Source: Deinococcus sp. KSM4-11 (GTDB taxonomy: Bacteria > Deinococcota > Deinococci > Deinococcales > Deinococcaceae). Taken from it: a stretch of 64,000 nucleotides of DNA. The position numbers and the translations under genes are program-made. Of the stretch, positions 29,753 through 38,807 are shown piece after piece; the stretch's first letter is position 1; each line of letters begins with the position of its first letter. The notes beneath the pieces are model-generated. The model was given only the letters and a program-made list of their open reading frames with translations, was not told where the DNA came from and searched no databases. The DNA is taken from positions 248,001 to 312,000 of the forward strand of contig NZ_SSNX01000004.1 in the NCBI RefSeq assembly GCF_004801415.1, in the 5' to 3' direction.

Positions 29753-30003
29753 TGCTGTCTCGCGAAGGGCCGCAGCGACTCCGGTTCATCCACTCGTGAC
29801 AATTCCACTCCGCCTGAATCCGGCTGCCGTTCCGCCATACGTTCCGGTCTTGTTGCGTGGCCAGGGCGCGGGCCACGTCGATCACGCTGACGGTACCGGG
29901 CGGATCGTTTCCACATCTTTCCCGCCCATATGGCTCCGTGCCCCCGCTGGAGGTGCCGCAGGCGCTCCGCACGCTACCGTGGAGGCCGGAACCGAGGTCG
30001 ATG

Positions 30004-30831
30004 ATGAATGAACCTGACGTGAAACGAATCCTGCTCACAGGCGCGGCCGGCGAGATCGGCTCGGCCCTTCGCGACGGCCTGCGCGCCTTCCTGCCGAATC
30101 CGCACACGACCCTGCGCCTGACGGACGTGCGTGACCTGGGCCCGGCGCGTGAGGGAGAAGAGGTCATGTTGGCCGACCTGACCGATTTTCAGGCAGTGCG
30201 TGGCGTGATGGACGGCGTGGACGCCGTGATCCACCTGGGCGGCATCCCGAACGAGCACACCTACGAACATATCCGGGACGTGAACATCGACGGCACCTAC
30301 CACGTGCTGGAGGCCGCGCGGCTCTCGGGCGTGCGCCGGGTGGCGTTCGCGTCCAGCATCCACACGGTCGGGAATTACCCGCGTGAGGTGATCGGCACGG
30401 ACGTTCCGGTGCGCCCGGACTCCTACTACGGAGTCAGTAAGGTCTTCGGCGAGGCGCTGGGCCGCATGTACGTCGACCGCTCCTACCTGGAGTTCGTGGG
30501 CGTGCGGATCTGCTCGTTCCAGGCGCAGCCGCAGGATGCCCGGCACCTGTCCACCTGGCTCTCTCCGAGGGACGCGGCCCAGCTGTTTGCCCGCGCGGTC
30601 ACGGCTCCGGGGGTGGCGTACCTGATCGTGGCGGGCATCAGCGGCAACACCCGTCGCTGGATGAGTCCCGAGGGCTGGGACATCCTCGGGTACGTGCCAC
30701 AGGACGATGCGGAGGTGTACGCCGCGCAGGTTCAGGATCTTCACGGCAATCCGGCGGACGTGACCGAGCAGCGTCAGGGCGGCATCTTCGTCGATCCCGC
30801 CTACATCGGTCTGGCCGGGAAGGAACCGTGA
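30004..30831 (+). CDS. udh: Uronate dehydrogenase-like NAD-dependent SDR protein
   Basis: The protein (275 residues) has the Rossmann motif [13 protein letters not shown] at the N-terminus, [25 protein letters not shown] and the catalytic Y-x3-K in [25 protein letters not shown] and [10 protein letters not shown] near the end also match known uronate dehydrogenases, which oxidise galacturonate or glucuronate to the aldarolactone with NAD+. The ATG at 30004 has GAGG 6 nt upstream; ATG 30001 is an alternative. The stop is 4 bases before the aldolase start, so the two are one operon. The assignment rests on remembered family patterns, not a search. Confidence 0.82.
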   Translation: MNEPDVKRILLTGAAGEIGSALRDGLRAFLPNPHTTLRLTDVRDLGPAREGEEVMLADLTDFQAVRGVMDGVDAVIHLGGIPNEHTYEHIRDVNIDGTYHVLEAARLSGVRRVAFASSIHTVGNYPREVIGTDVPVRPDSYYGVSKVFGEALGRMYVDRSYLEFVGVRICSFQAQPQDARHLSTWLSPRDAAQLFARAVTAPGVAYLIVAGISGNTRRWMSPEGWDILGYVPQDDAEVYAAQVQDLHGNPADVTEQRQGGIFVDPAYIGLAGKEP

Positions 30832-30835
30832 ACCG

Positions 30836-31642
30836 ATGACGCCGCCCAGCCTCTCCAATCCTCTCAAGGTGGCCCTCGCCACCGGGAACGCGCAGATCGG
30901 GTTGTGGGTGGGCCTGGCCGACCCGTACAGTGCCGAGATCTGCGCCGGGGCAGGCTTCGACTGGCTGCTCATCGACGGCGAGCACGCGCCGAACGACGTC
31001 CGCAGCATGCTGGCGCAGGTGCAGGCCCTGGCCGCATACCCGGTCGCGCCGGTCGTGCGCCCCCCGGTCGGAGACACCCACCTGATCAAGCAGTACCTCG
31101 ACCTGGGCGTGCAGTCCCTGCTGATCCCCATGGTCGAGAGCGCCGGGCAGGCCCGCGCGCTGGTCGCCGCGACCCGCTACCCGCCGCGTGGCGTGCGCGG
31201 TGTGGGCAGCGCCCTGGCCCGTGCCTCGCGCTGGAACCGCGTGCCAGACTATGTGCATCACGCCGACGAGCACATCTGCCTGCTCGTGCAGGTGGAATCC
31301 GCCGCCGGGCTCGCCGCCCTGGACGAGATCCTGGCGGTCGAGGGCGTGGACGGCGTGTTCATCGGCCCGGCCGACCTGAGCGCCAGCCTGGGGCAGCTCG
31401 GTCACCCGGAGCATCCGGACGTGGTGGCAGCCATCGACGACGCCATCCGCCGGATTGTCGCCAGCGGGAAGGCGGCGGGCATCCTCAGCACCGACGAGAC
31501 GCAGGCCCGAGGCTACCTGGCGGCGGGCTGCACCTTCGTCGCGGTGGGCGTGGACGCCACGTTGCTGGCCCGCGTCACGCAGGAACTCGCGGCGCGCTTC
31601 GGACGAGGTGAAACCACACGGGATACCCGCGGCGGTTACTGA
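30836..31642 (+). CDS. hpaI: HpcH/HpaI class II aldolase
   Basis: The 268-residue protein closely follows the HpaI pattern: [13 protein letters not shown] (catalytic His), PVVRPPVGD (Arg), [32 protein letters not shown] (metal-binding Glu) and [14 protein letters not shown] (metal-binding Asp). HpaI cleaves 4-hydroxy-2-oxoheptanedioate, and close relatives (GarL) cleave keto-deoxy-glucarate to pyruvate and tartronate semialdehyde. Being directly after udh, the second role is plausible. The fold is a TIM barrel, cytoplasmic and metal dependent. The ATG at 30836 is 4 bases after the udh stop. It converges with a lipoprotein gene. Confidence 0.9.
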   Translation: MTPPSLSNPLKVALATGNAQIGLWVGLADPYSAEICAGAGFDWLLIDGEHAPNDVRSMLAQVQALAAYPVAPVVRPPVGDTHLIKQYLDLGVQSLLIPMVESAGQARALVAATRYPPRGVRGVGSALARASRWNRVPDYVHHADEHICLLVQVESAAGLAALDEILAVEGVDGVFIGPADLSASLGQLGHPEHPDVVAAIDDAIRRIVASGKAAGILSTDETQARGYLAAGCTFVAVGVDATLLARVTQELAARFGRGETTRDTRGGY

Positions 31643-31654
31643 CGGCCCAGCCGC

Positions 31655-32341
31655 TCAGGGCATATACGAGAAGGGAATCGCCTCACTGGTGCTGAAGGTG
31701 TAACAGCTGTCGATCGGGCACCGGAACGTCACGTCCACGAAGCCGCTCCCACCCGGCGATACGGCCGTGATGGTGTCCCCGTTCCGCTGCACCTTCGTGG
31801 CCTTGACGGTGCCGAAGTACACGTCGGGTACCTCAAAGTCCGCTTGATCGACCGGCGAGAAGTTGAGATCGCCGTCGTAGGTGAAGGTCACGGTCGTGCC
31901 GCCGGTTGCCGGGCCAGAGGTGGGCGTCAGGGCCAGCAGGCGCACCAGCGGCCGGGGCAGGCCCTGTAGGAACGTGTAGATCCCGGCGTTCACCTTGCCG
32001 TCCGGGGTGCTCACGATGATCGGCGTGCGGCCCGCGTCATTGGTCGGCGCCACCACCGTGATGCGGGTGCCGTCGGCATTGACGTGCAGGTCGCTGCCCG
32101 GCCCGATCAGCCCGAAGGTCACGCTGGCCTGCTGCAGGTGAGAGCCGTTGATCGTCACGGTGGTCGGCTGGGGCCTGTCCTGATCGCCCAGTTCCATGTT
32201 TCCAGAGAGCGACGTGACAACCGGGCGGTTGCCTGATACGGGAGCCGGCGTGGTGGTGGTGGAGCTCGCACACGCAGACAGGACGGCCGCGAGCAGGGTC
32301 GAACCCACAAGGGAGGACAGGGGATGAGGGAAACGAAGCAT
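31655..32341 (-). CDS. Lipoprotein with IPT/TIG-like domains
   Basis: The 228-residue protein has a lipoprotein signal (STLLAAVLSAC; Cys near 24) and two Ig-like IPT/TIG-type repeats, the second marked by ALTPTSGPATGGTTVTFTY. It is probably an anchored surface protein; no enzymatic motif is seen. The ATG at 32341 has GGAGG 4 nt upstream. It converges on the aldolase gene with only 12 bases between stops. About 227 non-coding bases separate its start from the next minus-strand gene. Confidence 0.72.
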   Translation of the reverse strand: MLRFPHPLSSLVGSTLLAAVLSACASSTTTTPAPVSGNRPVVTSLSGNMELGDQDRPQPTTVTINGSHLQQASVTFGLIGPGSDLHVNADGTRITVVAPTNDAGRTPIIVSTPDGKVNAGIYTFLQGLPRPLVRLLALTPTSGPATGGTTVTFTYDGDLNFSPVDQADFEVPDVYFGTVKATKVQRNGDTITAVSPGGSGFVDVTFRCPIDSCYTFSTSEAIPFSYMP

Positions 32342-32568
32342 GAATCCTCCAGTGCCGATCAGCCCGGCAGGGATGTACGTCAGGCGGCCTCCGACTGTGC
32401 TGCACCTTCAACTTGGTGCGACCTCCGGCTCCGACCACGCAGAAGCACCGCTGTCTTCATGGAAGGGGCTGCCTGCGCTTTTCTGTGCTGCGCAAAGCAT
32501 AAACGGCGTTCCCTGCGAAGAATGAGCTGGGCATGAACGCTCTCACGTGAGGGGCTGACAGCCTGCGC

Positions 32569-33600
32569 TCAGCCGAATCGCCGGACGAACTCCTCCCTGG
32601 GCATCCACGCCATCTTCGGCGCCTTCACGCTGGGTGGCCGCACGGTGCCATGCACCAGGCGCAGCACGCGGAATCCCAGACCGTACAGCCGGGCACGAGC
32701 GGGTGGCAGGTCGAGCAGCGTGAACCCGGCCTGTTCCAGCGGCCCGTAGAACAGCGTCACCGCGAACACGGCCTGCGCCGCCGCCAGTTCCGGGCGCTCG
32801 CGCAGGGCCACCCCCACATCCTTCAGGCTGCGCTGGTATGCGCGGTACGTGCCGAGCTGGCTGCGGGTGGCCAGACTCACCAGCCGCGCGGAGTCCAGGT
32901 GCAGTTCGGCGGTGGGCGTGTTCCTGGGCAGGGGCAACGGAGCGGGGGCGTCGGGCAGGGGGGCCACGCGCATGACCGCGTCCGGCCGGGACGTCAGGTC
33001 GATGACGTGATGGGCCTGCGTGAAGTTCGCCTCGACCGTCTGGCCGTAGGTGTACACCAGCAGGTCTCGCAGGGTCGCGCGGCGCAGGCCGGGCAGGTCG
33101 CGCACCGGCAGGGGCCGGTACCCCCGCGCCTTCAGATCGGCCAGCGTGGTCGTCAGATCCTCCGGCTGGATGCGGAGGGTGCGGCCAGGCTGCGCTTGCT
33201 CGCCGGGTACGGGCAGCGGATTCACCCCCCGGTCACGCAGCGTCCGCAGGTCGCGGTGGCTGAGGTTCAGCGTCGTGGCATCCCAGCTCTGCACTGGCTG
33301 CCCTACGGCGATGTCCAGGGCTCCCAGAGGGGTGGGTGGCCCCGCTCCCGCGACTTCATGCCCCGCTCGGGTGGCCCGATGTAGCGCGTCCGTCCAGGCG
33401 GCCGCCTGTGCGGCGGGAATGATCAGCGTGGCCCGCGTGCTCCCCAGGGTCGCCAGGACACGCTCCAAGGTGGGGAGATCATCGACGGGGAGCGTGAGGC
33501 CGATCTCGGGGCCGCCCGTGCCGCCCTGCCACGCGCCGTACGCGCCGGCCCTCAGCAGGGCGCGGTGCACCCGGCGGGCTGGGAACAGTGGCGCGGCCAT
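32569..33600 (-). CDS. Degenerate polysaccharide-deacetylase-like protein
   Basis: The 343-residue protein begins with a segment (GLTLPVDDLPTLERVLATLG, then ATLIIPAAQAAAW and GHEVAGAG) that follows the layout of NodB deacetylases but lacks the metal-binding His pair, so it is probably not an active deacetylase. The C-terminal half (about 200-343), with GTYRAYQRSLKDVGVALRE and LFYGPLEQAGF, is unassigned. It lies next to glycosyltransferases and a true deacetylase, which suggests a role in envelope glycans. The ATG at 33600 follows TAGAGT (33607-33612, minus strand) by 6 nt, a leaderless arrangement. Confidence 0.55.
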   Translation of the reverse strand: MAAPLFPARRVHRALLRAGAYGAWQGGTGGPEIGLTLPVDDLPTLERVLATLGSTRATLIIPAAQAAAWTDALHRATRAGHEVAGAGPPTPLGALDIAVGQPVQSWDATTLNLSHRDLRTLRDRGVNPLPVPGEQAQPGRTLRIQPEDLTTTLADLKARGYRPLPVRDLPGLRRATLRDLLVYTYGQTVEANFTQAHHVIDLTSRPDAVMRVAPLPDAPAPLPLPRNTPTAELHLDSARLVSLATRSQLGTYRAYQRSLKDVGVALRERPELAAAQAVFAVTLFYGPLEQAGFTLLDLPPARARLYGLGFRVLRLVHGTVRPPSVKAPKMAWMPREEFVRRFG

Positions 33601-33606
33601 GCGCGG

Positions 33607-33612
33607 ACTCTA
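33607..33612 (-). promoter_or_regulatory. Leaderless -10 box of deacetylase-like gene
   Basis: TAGAGT on the minus strand ends 6 nt before the ATG at 33600. Confidence 0.45.
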
Positions 33613-33702
33613 GCGGGTTTCCCAGCGCCACACGCCGGGTCACGCCCTGATCCCAAAGTCAGGCGACACTCTCATGCCCGGCGTCGTATGCTCTGTAGCG
33701 CG

Positions 33703-33759
33703 ATGCTTCACGAATCCTTGAACATTCAGAAGCGGGGCCCGTCCGGCGGGCAAAAATGA
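33703..33759 (+). CDS. Putative 18-residue upstream frame coupled to GT4 gene
   Basis: The frame encodes [18 protein letters not shown] and its TGA overlaps the ATG of the glycosyltransferase (ATGA). A TATGCT box ends 10 nt before its ATG. The glycosyltransferase start has no ribosome site of its own, so the small frame may deliver ribosomes to it. Expression is inferred. Confidence 0.3.
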   Translation: MLHESLNIQKRGPSGGQK

Positions 33760-34943
33760 GGCCACTGCGCATCGGGCTGTTCACGGACACGTTCCTGCCG
33801 GATCAGAACGGCATCGTGACCAGTGTCGGCCTGCTCAGTGACGAACTGCGCAAACTCGGGCACCACGTGGACGTAGTCGCCCCGGACTTCCCGGAGCACG
33901 TGGATACCCGCCAGGACGTGCGGCGCGTGGAATCCATCCGATACATGTTCCTGCCCACCTACCGCCTGGCGTGGCCCACCCGCAAGGATTTCGAACAGAA
34001 GTACGACCTCGTGCACACGCACACGCCCCTCACGCTGGGTCTGGCCGGCATGCGCCTGGCCCGCAAGTGGGATGTGCCGCACGTTGCCACCTACCACACG
34101 CACATCGAGGCGTACACGCATTACGTACCGGGCCTCACGGCGGTGCAGCAGGCCACCGGGGTGGTCACGAAGGCCATGGGTCTGCTCTATGGCCGGGCGG
34201 CCGCCGTGATTGCCCCGACCGCCGGCATGCTGGATGTGCTGCGCGACATGAAGATCCGCAACCCCGTCGTGATTCCCACGTCCGTCGATCCGGCCGTGCT
34301 GGAGGCCGCGCCGCCCGTGGAGAGCCCCTGGCCGGACGGCATGCGGCGGTTGCTGAGCGTCGGGCGGCTCGCCAAGGAGAAACGCTTCGACCACGTGCTG
34401 GACACGGTGGCGGCCCTGCCGGACACGCATCTGGTGCTGCTCGGCGAGGGCCCGGAACGCGAACACCTCGAAGCGCACGCCCAGCGGCTGGGCATCGCGC
34501 ACCGCGTGACCTTCCTGGGCGTGAAACCGTGGACGCAGATCGGCGCGTACTACCGCCTGGCCGAACTGTTCGTGTTCGCCAGCGACACCGAGACGCAGGG
34601 CCTGGTGTTGCAGGAAGCGCAGCTGATGGGCGTGCCGGTCGTCGCGGTGGGCGCGCGTGGCACCCTGAGCGGCGTGGCCCACGGCCGCAGCGGGTACCTC
34701 ACCCTGCCGGGCGACGTGAATGCCATGGTCGCCTACACGCAGCGGCTGCTGGAGGATCCTGTCCTGTGGGCCCAGATGTCGGAGGCGGCGCGGGAGCACG
34801 GGCACACGACCACGCCCGCCGGTGTCGCGCAGCAGGTGCTGGGCGTGTACGCCGGGGCCCTGAACCTGCCGCGCGAGATCACTTTCCCGGTCGAGGCGGG
34901 AATGACGGGTCATCCGAGAAATACCCTCGTGTATGACCGGTGA
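33756..34943 (+). CDS. GT4 family glycosyltransferase, diacylglycerol glycosyltransferase-like
   Basis: The 395-residue protein has the two-domain GT-B layout: [19 protein letters not shown] at the start, [12 protein letters not shown], the sugar-nucleotide domain with [14 protein letters not shown], and the EX7E catalytic motif in [10 protein letters not shown]. The pattern resembles enzymes that add a sugar to diacylglycerol or phosphatidic lipids at the inner leaflet. It could help make the glycolipids known from Deinococcus, but the acceptor is inferred. No ribosome site precedes the ATG at 33756. Its last 65 bases overlap the convergent GT2 gene. Confidence 0.88.
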   Translation: MRPLRIGLFTDTFLPDQNGIVTSVGLLSDELRKLGHHVDVVAPDFPEHVDTRQDVRRVESIRYMFLPTYRLAWPTRKDFEQKYDLVHTHTPLTLGLAGMRLARKWDVPHVATYHTHIEAYTHYVPGLTAVQQATGVVTKAMGLLYGRAAAVIAPTAGMLDVLRDMKIRNPVVIPTSVDPAVLEAAPPVESPWPDGMRRLLSVGRLAKEKRFDHVLDTVAALPDTHLVLLGEGPEREHLEAHAQRLGIAHRVTFLGVKPWTQIGAYYRLAELFVFASDTETQGLVLQEAQLMGVPVVAVGARGTLSGVAHGRSGYLTLPGDVNAMVAYTQRLLEDPVLWAQMSEAAREHGHTTTPAGVAQQVLGVYAGALNLPREITFPVEAGMTGHPRNTLVYDR

Positions 34944-35577
34944 TGTTGCGGTAGTGCTGCCACAGGAACGGGAACAGCCCCCGATCCAGCCGGCGGGCGC
35001 TCGTCTCGACCAGGGCGCCCGGCACGTACACCACGGCGCCCAGCCGTGCCAGTTCCTGACCCAGGATGACGTCCTCGTAGGCTTCCACCACGGGATACCC
35101 GCCGGCCAGCAGGGCGGCTTCCCGCGAGAAGGCCATGTTCCCCGCTGCCAGGTTTGGCTTGCCGATCACGCGGCACACGTGCAGAAACGCGCTGTACGCT
35201 GCGCCGGACAGCTGCGACCATGCCGGCGCCACGCCGCAGAAGCGCATCGGGCCGTACAGGGCCACGCGGCCCGGTGTGGCCGCGTCCAGTCGTTCCAGCC
35301 ACTGCGGACTGGGCAGCGAGTCGGCGTCTGTCGTGGCGATCCAAGCGCACGACGCGGCCAGCAGGCCCGCCTGCCGTGCGCGGGCCACGCCGCGTTCCGG
35401 ACAGGGCACGACCCGCGCGCCCCACGCGTGCGCGACCTCGGCCGTGTCGTCCATGCTGCCGTTGTCCACCACGATCACCTCCGCTGGCGGGCGGGTCTGG
35501 CGACCCAATGCCTGCAGGGTCGCGGGCAGGTACGCCGCCTCGTTGCGGGCGGGGATGACGACGGAAAAGTCGGACAC
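34879..35577 (-). CDS. GT2 family glycosyltransferase
   Basis: The 232-residue protein has the GT-A fold: [19 protein letters not shown] at the start, [11 protein letters not shown], and a DXD-type TTDADS. A C-terminal [13 protein letters not shown] stretch supplies the acidic catalytic region. The substrate is not visible. GTG at 35577 (codes VSDFSVV) follows TAGCCT (35584-35589, minus strand) by 6 nt. Its 3' end runs 65 bases into the coding sequence of the convergent GT4 gene. Confidence 0.88.
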   Translation of the reverse strand: MSDFSVVIPARNEAAYLPATLQALGRQTRPPAEVIVVDNGSMDDTAEVAHAWGARVVPCPERGVARARQAGLLAASCAWIATTDADSLPSPQWLERLDAATPGRVALYGPMRFCGVAPAWSQLSGAAYSAFLHVCRVIGKPNLAAGNMAFSREAALLAGGYPVVEAYEDVILGQELARLGAVVYVPGALVETSARRLDRGLFPFLWQHYRNITGHTRGYFSDDPSFPPRPGK

Positions 35578-35583
35578 CCGCTC

Positions 35584-35589
35584 AGGCTA
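35584..35589 (-). promoter_or_regulatory. Leaderless -10 box of GT2 gene
   Basis: TAGCCT on the minus strand ends 6 nt before the GTG at 35577. This supports a GTG leaderless start. Confidence 0.45.
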
Positions 35590-35630
35590 GCAGTTCTCAC
35601 CCAGCGCACCGCGCGTCACAATGGAACGCT

Positions 35631-36884
35631 GTGACGCTCCGCGACCGCCTGAAACTGCCCCTGGCCCCCGGCACCCTGCCTGGACTGATCGCCGCCGTCG
35701 TCGCCCTCGGCGGCTCGGAGTTCGTGCGCAGCGGCCTGTATGGCGCGTACCTGCAGCAGGCCGCGCCTCACCTGCTGGGCCTGCCCAAGAAGGAGGCGGT
35801 CGCGGTGGCCGCGACCGCCTTCACGGTGCACTTCATCTCGGATACCGTGATGCGCTCCCCGGCAGGTGTTCTGATCGCCCGGCACGGCGCGCGCCCGGTG
35901 GCCCTGGTCGGCGCGATCCTGAGCCTGATCGCCATGACGCTGCTGCTGACCGTCACGCACAGCGTGTGGCTGCTGCTGCTGATCGCGGCGTTGCACGGCG
36001 TGGGCTTCAGCGCCATGTGGCCCACCCTGATGAACCTGACGGCCGAGGCCGCGCACGAGACGCACCAGGGCCGCACCCTGACGGCCGTGTCCATGGCCGT
36101 GACCCCCATGATCGGCCTGGGCGTGCTGCTGCTGGGCGCGCTGGGCGGCCGCCCCTACGGGCAGGTCATGGGGCTGGTCGTGGCCGTGCAGGCGCTCTCG
36201 CTGGCCGCCGCGTTCGCGCTGCCGGCCCGGCGTGGCCGCCGGGAACCCAGCCCGCAGCGCCCCCCGGCCCGCTCCCGCCTGAAGGTCGCCGCCCGCGCCC
36301 TGGCCCCGCTGATCCCGGCCGCGTTCATGCAGACCATGACCATGACCCTGCTGGGCCCGCTGCTGTTCACGCTGTACCCGGAACTGGGCCTGAGCTACTG
36401 GAGCATGGTGGCGGTGCTCGGTACCGGCGCGGTCGTGGCCTTTGCCAGCATGCCATTCACCGGCCGGATCGCAGATCGGGGCCGGGCACGGCTGGCCGTC
36501 ATGCTGGGCTTCACGCTGCTGGCGCTGGGCCTTGGCGGCATCGCCACCACGCCGCCGCTGTGGGCGCTGTTCCCCCTGGCGGCCCTGGTGGGCGTGGGGT
36601 ACGCCTTCATCGCGCCCGGCTGGGCGGCCCTGGTCGTCAGCCGCCTGCCCGAACGCGAGCGCCCGGCCGCGTGGGGCGCCCTGATGACCTTCGAGAACAT
36701 CGGCACGTCCGTGGGCCCGCTGGTGGGTGCGTTCGCATACCGGCAACTGGGCACGCCCGGCCCCTTCGCGGTCGGGGCGGTGCTGGCGACCGTCACGGCG
36801 CTGGGCTACATCATCTTCCGGCAGGCCTTCAACCGCCCGGCGGAGACGGCGGCCGACGCGCCCCACCTGCCCGTGGAGTCCTGA
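35631..36884 (+). CDS. MFS transporter in glycan cluster
   Basis: The 417-residue protein has about 12 membrane segments with a motif A-type loop (RSPAGVLIARHGARPVALVG) and a second-half motif GRIADRGRARLAVM. It could move a lipid or sugar across the cytoplasmic membrane, given the neighbouring glycosyltransferases and deacetylase, but nothing in the sequence fixes the substrate. The GTG at 35631 was taken as the start; CACAAT lies 8 nt upstream and no ribosome site is seen. It ends 6 bases before the deacetylase gene, so they are one operon. Confidence 0.82.
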   Translation: MTLRDRLKLPLAPGTLPGLIAAVVALGGSEFVRSGLYGAYLQQAAPHLLGLPKKEAVAVAATAFTVHFISDTVMRSPAGVLIARHGARPVALVGAILSLIAMTLLLTVTHSVWLLLLIAALHGVGFSAMWPTLMNLTAEAAHETHQGRTLTAVSMAVTPMIGLGVLLLGALGGRPYGQVMGLVVAVQALSLAAAFALPARRGRREPSPQRPPARSRLKVAARALAPLIPAAFMQTMTMTLLGPLLFTLYPELGLSYWSMVAVLGTGAVVAFASMPFTGRIADRGRARLAVMLGFTLLALGLGGIATTPPLWALFPLAALVGVGYAFIAPGWAALVVSRLPERERPAAWGALMTFENIGTSVGPLVGAFAYRQLGTPGPFAVGAVLATVTALGYIIFRQAFNRPAETAADAPHLPVES

Positions 36885-36890
36885 CCGACG

Positions 36891-37601
<711 letters not shown>

Positions 37602-37622
37602 CCCCGGTTCGGGGCAGGGGGC

Positions 37623-38231
37623 TCAGCCCGGCGTGGGTTTGCTGACCCGCTGGCGGCCCGTCATGGCGCGGCCCAGGGTGACTTCATCCGCGTATTCTAG
37701 CGCGCCACCGACCGGCAGGCCGTACGCGATGCGGCTGACCAGTGCGCCCAGCGGTTCCAGCAGGCGTTGCAGGTACAGGGCGGTCGCGTCGCCCTCGACG
37801 GTCGTGCCGGTCGCCAGGATGATCTCCATGCCGTCCTGCACGCGGGGCAGGAGGGGCTTGATATGCAGCCGGTCCGGCCCGACGCCGTTCATGGGACTCA
37901 ATACGCCGTGCAGGACGTGGTACAGGCCCCGGTACTCGCCGCTGCGCTCGATGGCCAGCACGTCGCCGGGCTCCTCGACCACGCAGATCACGCCCTGATC
38001 GCGGCTGGGATCGCTGCACACGTCACAGCGCTCGGCGTCCGTGATGTTGAAGCAGATGGGGCAGGAATGCAGGTCGCGTTTGGCCTCCAGCAGGGAGCTG
38101 GCCAGGCGTTCGATGTCCTCGCGCGGCTGCTCGAACAAGTGGAAGGCCAGCCGCTGCGCGCTCTTCGGGCCGATGCCGGGCAGGCGGGAGAGTTCGCGGA
38201 TCAGGGCGACCAGGGAAGGGGGGTATTTCAA
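37623..38231 (-). CDS. recR: Recombination mediator RecR
   Basis: RecR works with RecF/RecO to load RecA on gapped DNA, and is important for Deinococcus repair. The 202-residue protein has an N-terminal HhH segment (LSRLPGIGPKSAQRLAFHL), a four-Cys zinc site (CPICFNITDAERCDVC), a Toprim domain (ICVVEEPGDVLAIER) and the C-terminal IAYGLPVGGALEYADEVTL. The start is a TTG, supported by GAGG 5 nt upstream that overlaps the ebfC stop; no ATG is nearby. It forms the usual operon with ebfC. Confidence 0.96.
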   Translation of the reverse strand: MKYPPSLVALIRELSRLPGIGPKSAQRLAFHLFEQPREDIERLASSLLEAKRDLHSCPICFNITDAERCDVCSDPSRDQGVICVVEEPGDVLAIERSGEYRGLYHVLHGVLSPMNGVGPDRLHIKPLLPRVQDGMEIILATGTTVEGDATALYLQRLLEPLGALVSRIAYGLPVGGALEYADEVTLGRAMTGRQRVSKPTPG

Positions 38232-38238
38232 GCGGGCC

Positions 38239-38529
38239 TCAGAAGCCGGGGATGCCCAGGCCGCGGGTGGCGTCCTGCTGCAGGGCGTCCGCCTTGGCGC
38301 TGGCGTCCTGCACGGCCACCAGGATCAGGTCTTCGAGCGCTTCCACGTCGTCCGGATCGACCGCCTTGGGATCGATTTTCAGGGCGGTCAGCTTGCCGTG
38401 CCCGTTCATGGTCACGGTCACCAGCCCGCTGGCCGTGCCCTCCACGCTCTTGGCCGCCAGATCGTCCTGGATCTTCGCGGCGGCGGCCTGCGCCTGCTGC
38501 ATCTGCTTCATCAGCTTCTTCATGTCCAT
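38239..38529 (-). CDS. ebfC: Nucleoid-associated protein EbfC/YbaB
   Basis: This is the YbaB family protein (about 96 residues) that binds DNA as a dimer and is usually coupled to recR. MKKLMKQMQQAQ opens the sequence, and VTVTMNGHGKLTALKIDPKAV is the conserved strand region. ATG 38529 was chosen; ATG 38523 is also possible. TACAAT (38539-38544, minus strand) sits 9 nt before the first ATG, so the leader is only about two or three bases. recR starts within 10 bases of its stop. Confidence 0.93.
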   Translation of the reverse strand: MDMKKLMKQMQQAQAAAAKIQDDLAAKSVEGTASGLVTVTMNGHGKLTALKIDPKAVDPDDVEALEDLILVAVQDASAKADALQQDATRGLGIPGF

Positions 38530-38807
38530 AGTCCATCCATTGTAGCGGGGCCGCTTCGGCTGGAATGGAGCGCCGGTCATGGGCTGATCATGGGCGCTGG
38601 CCATGATGTGGTTCAGACCACTGTGGTGGAGCGTGGCGCCGGGGGGCGTCAGCAGGGCCCACCAGCTCAGTCCGGAGGAAGGAGGTCAAGGCACAGTCCG
38701 CCCAGATCGGCCCGTTCCCGTTCAGCCCAGTTCCCACGCCTGGCGGTTCACGCCAGTCGGGGCCATGCCCGCTGCGCCCAGCGCGGCCCGGACAGGAGGA
38801 CTTCGCC

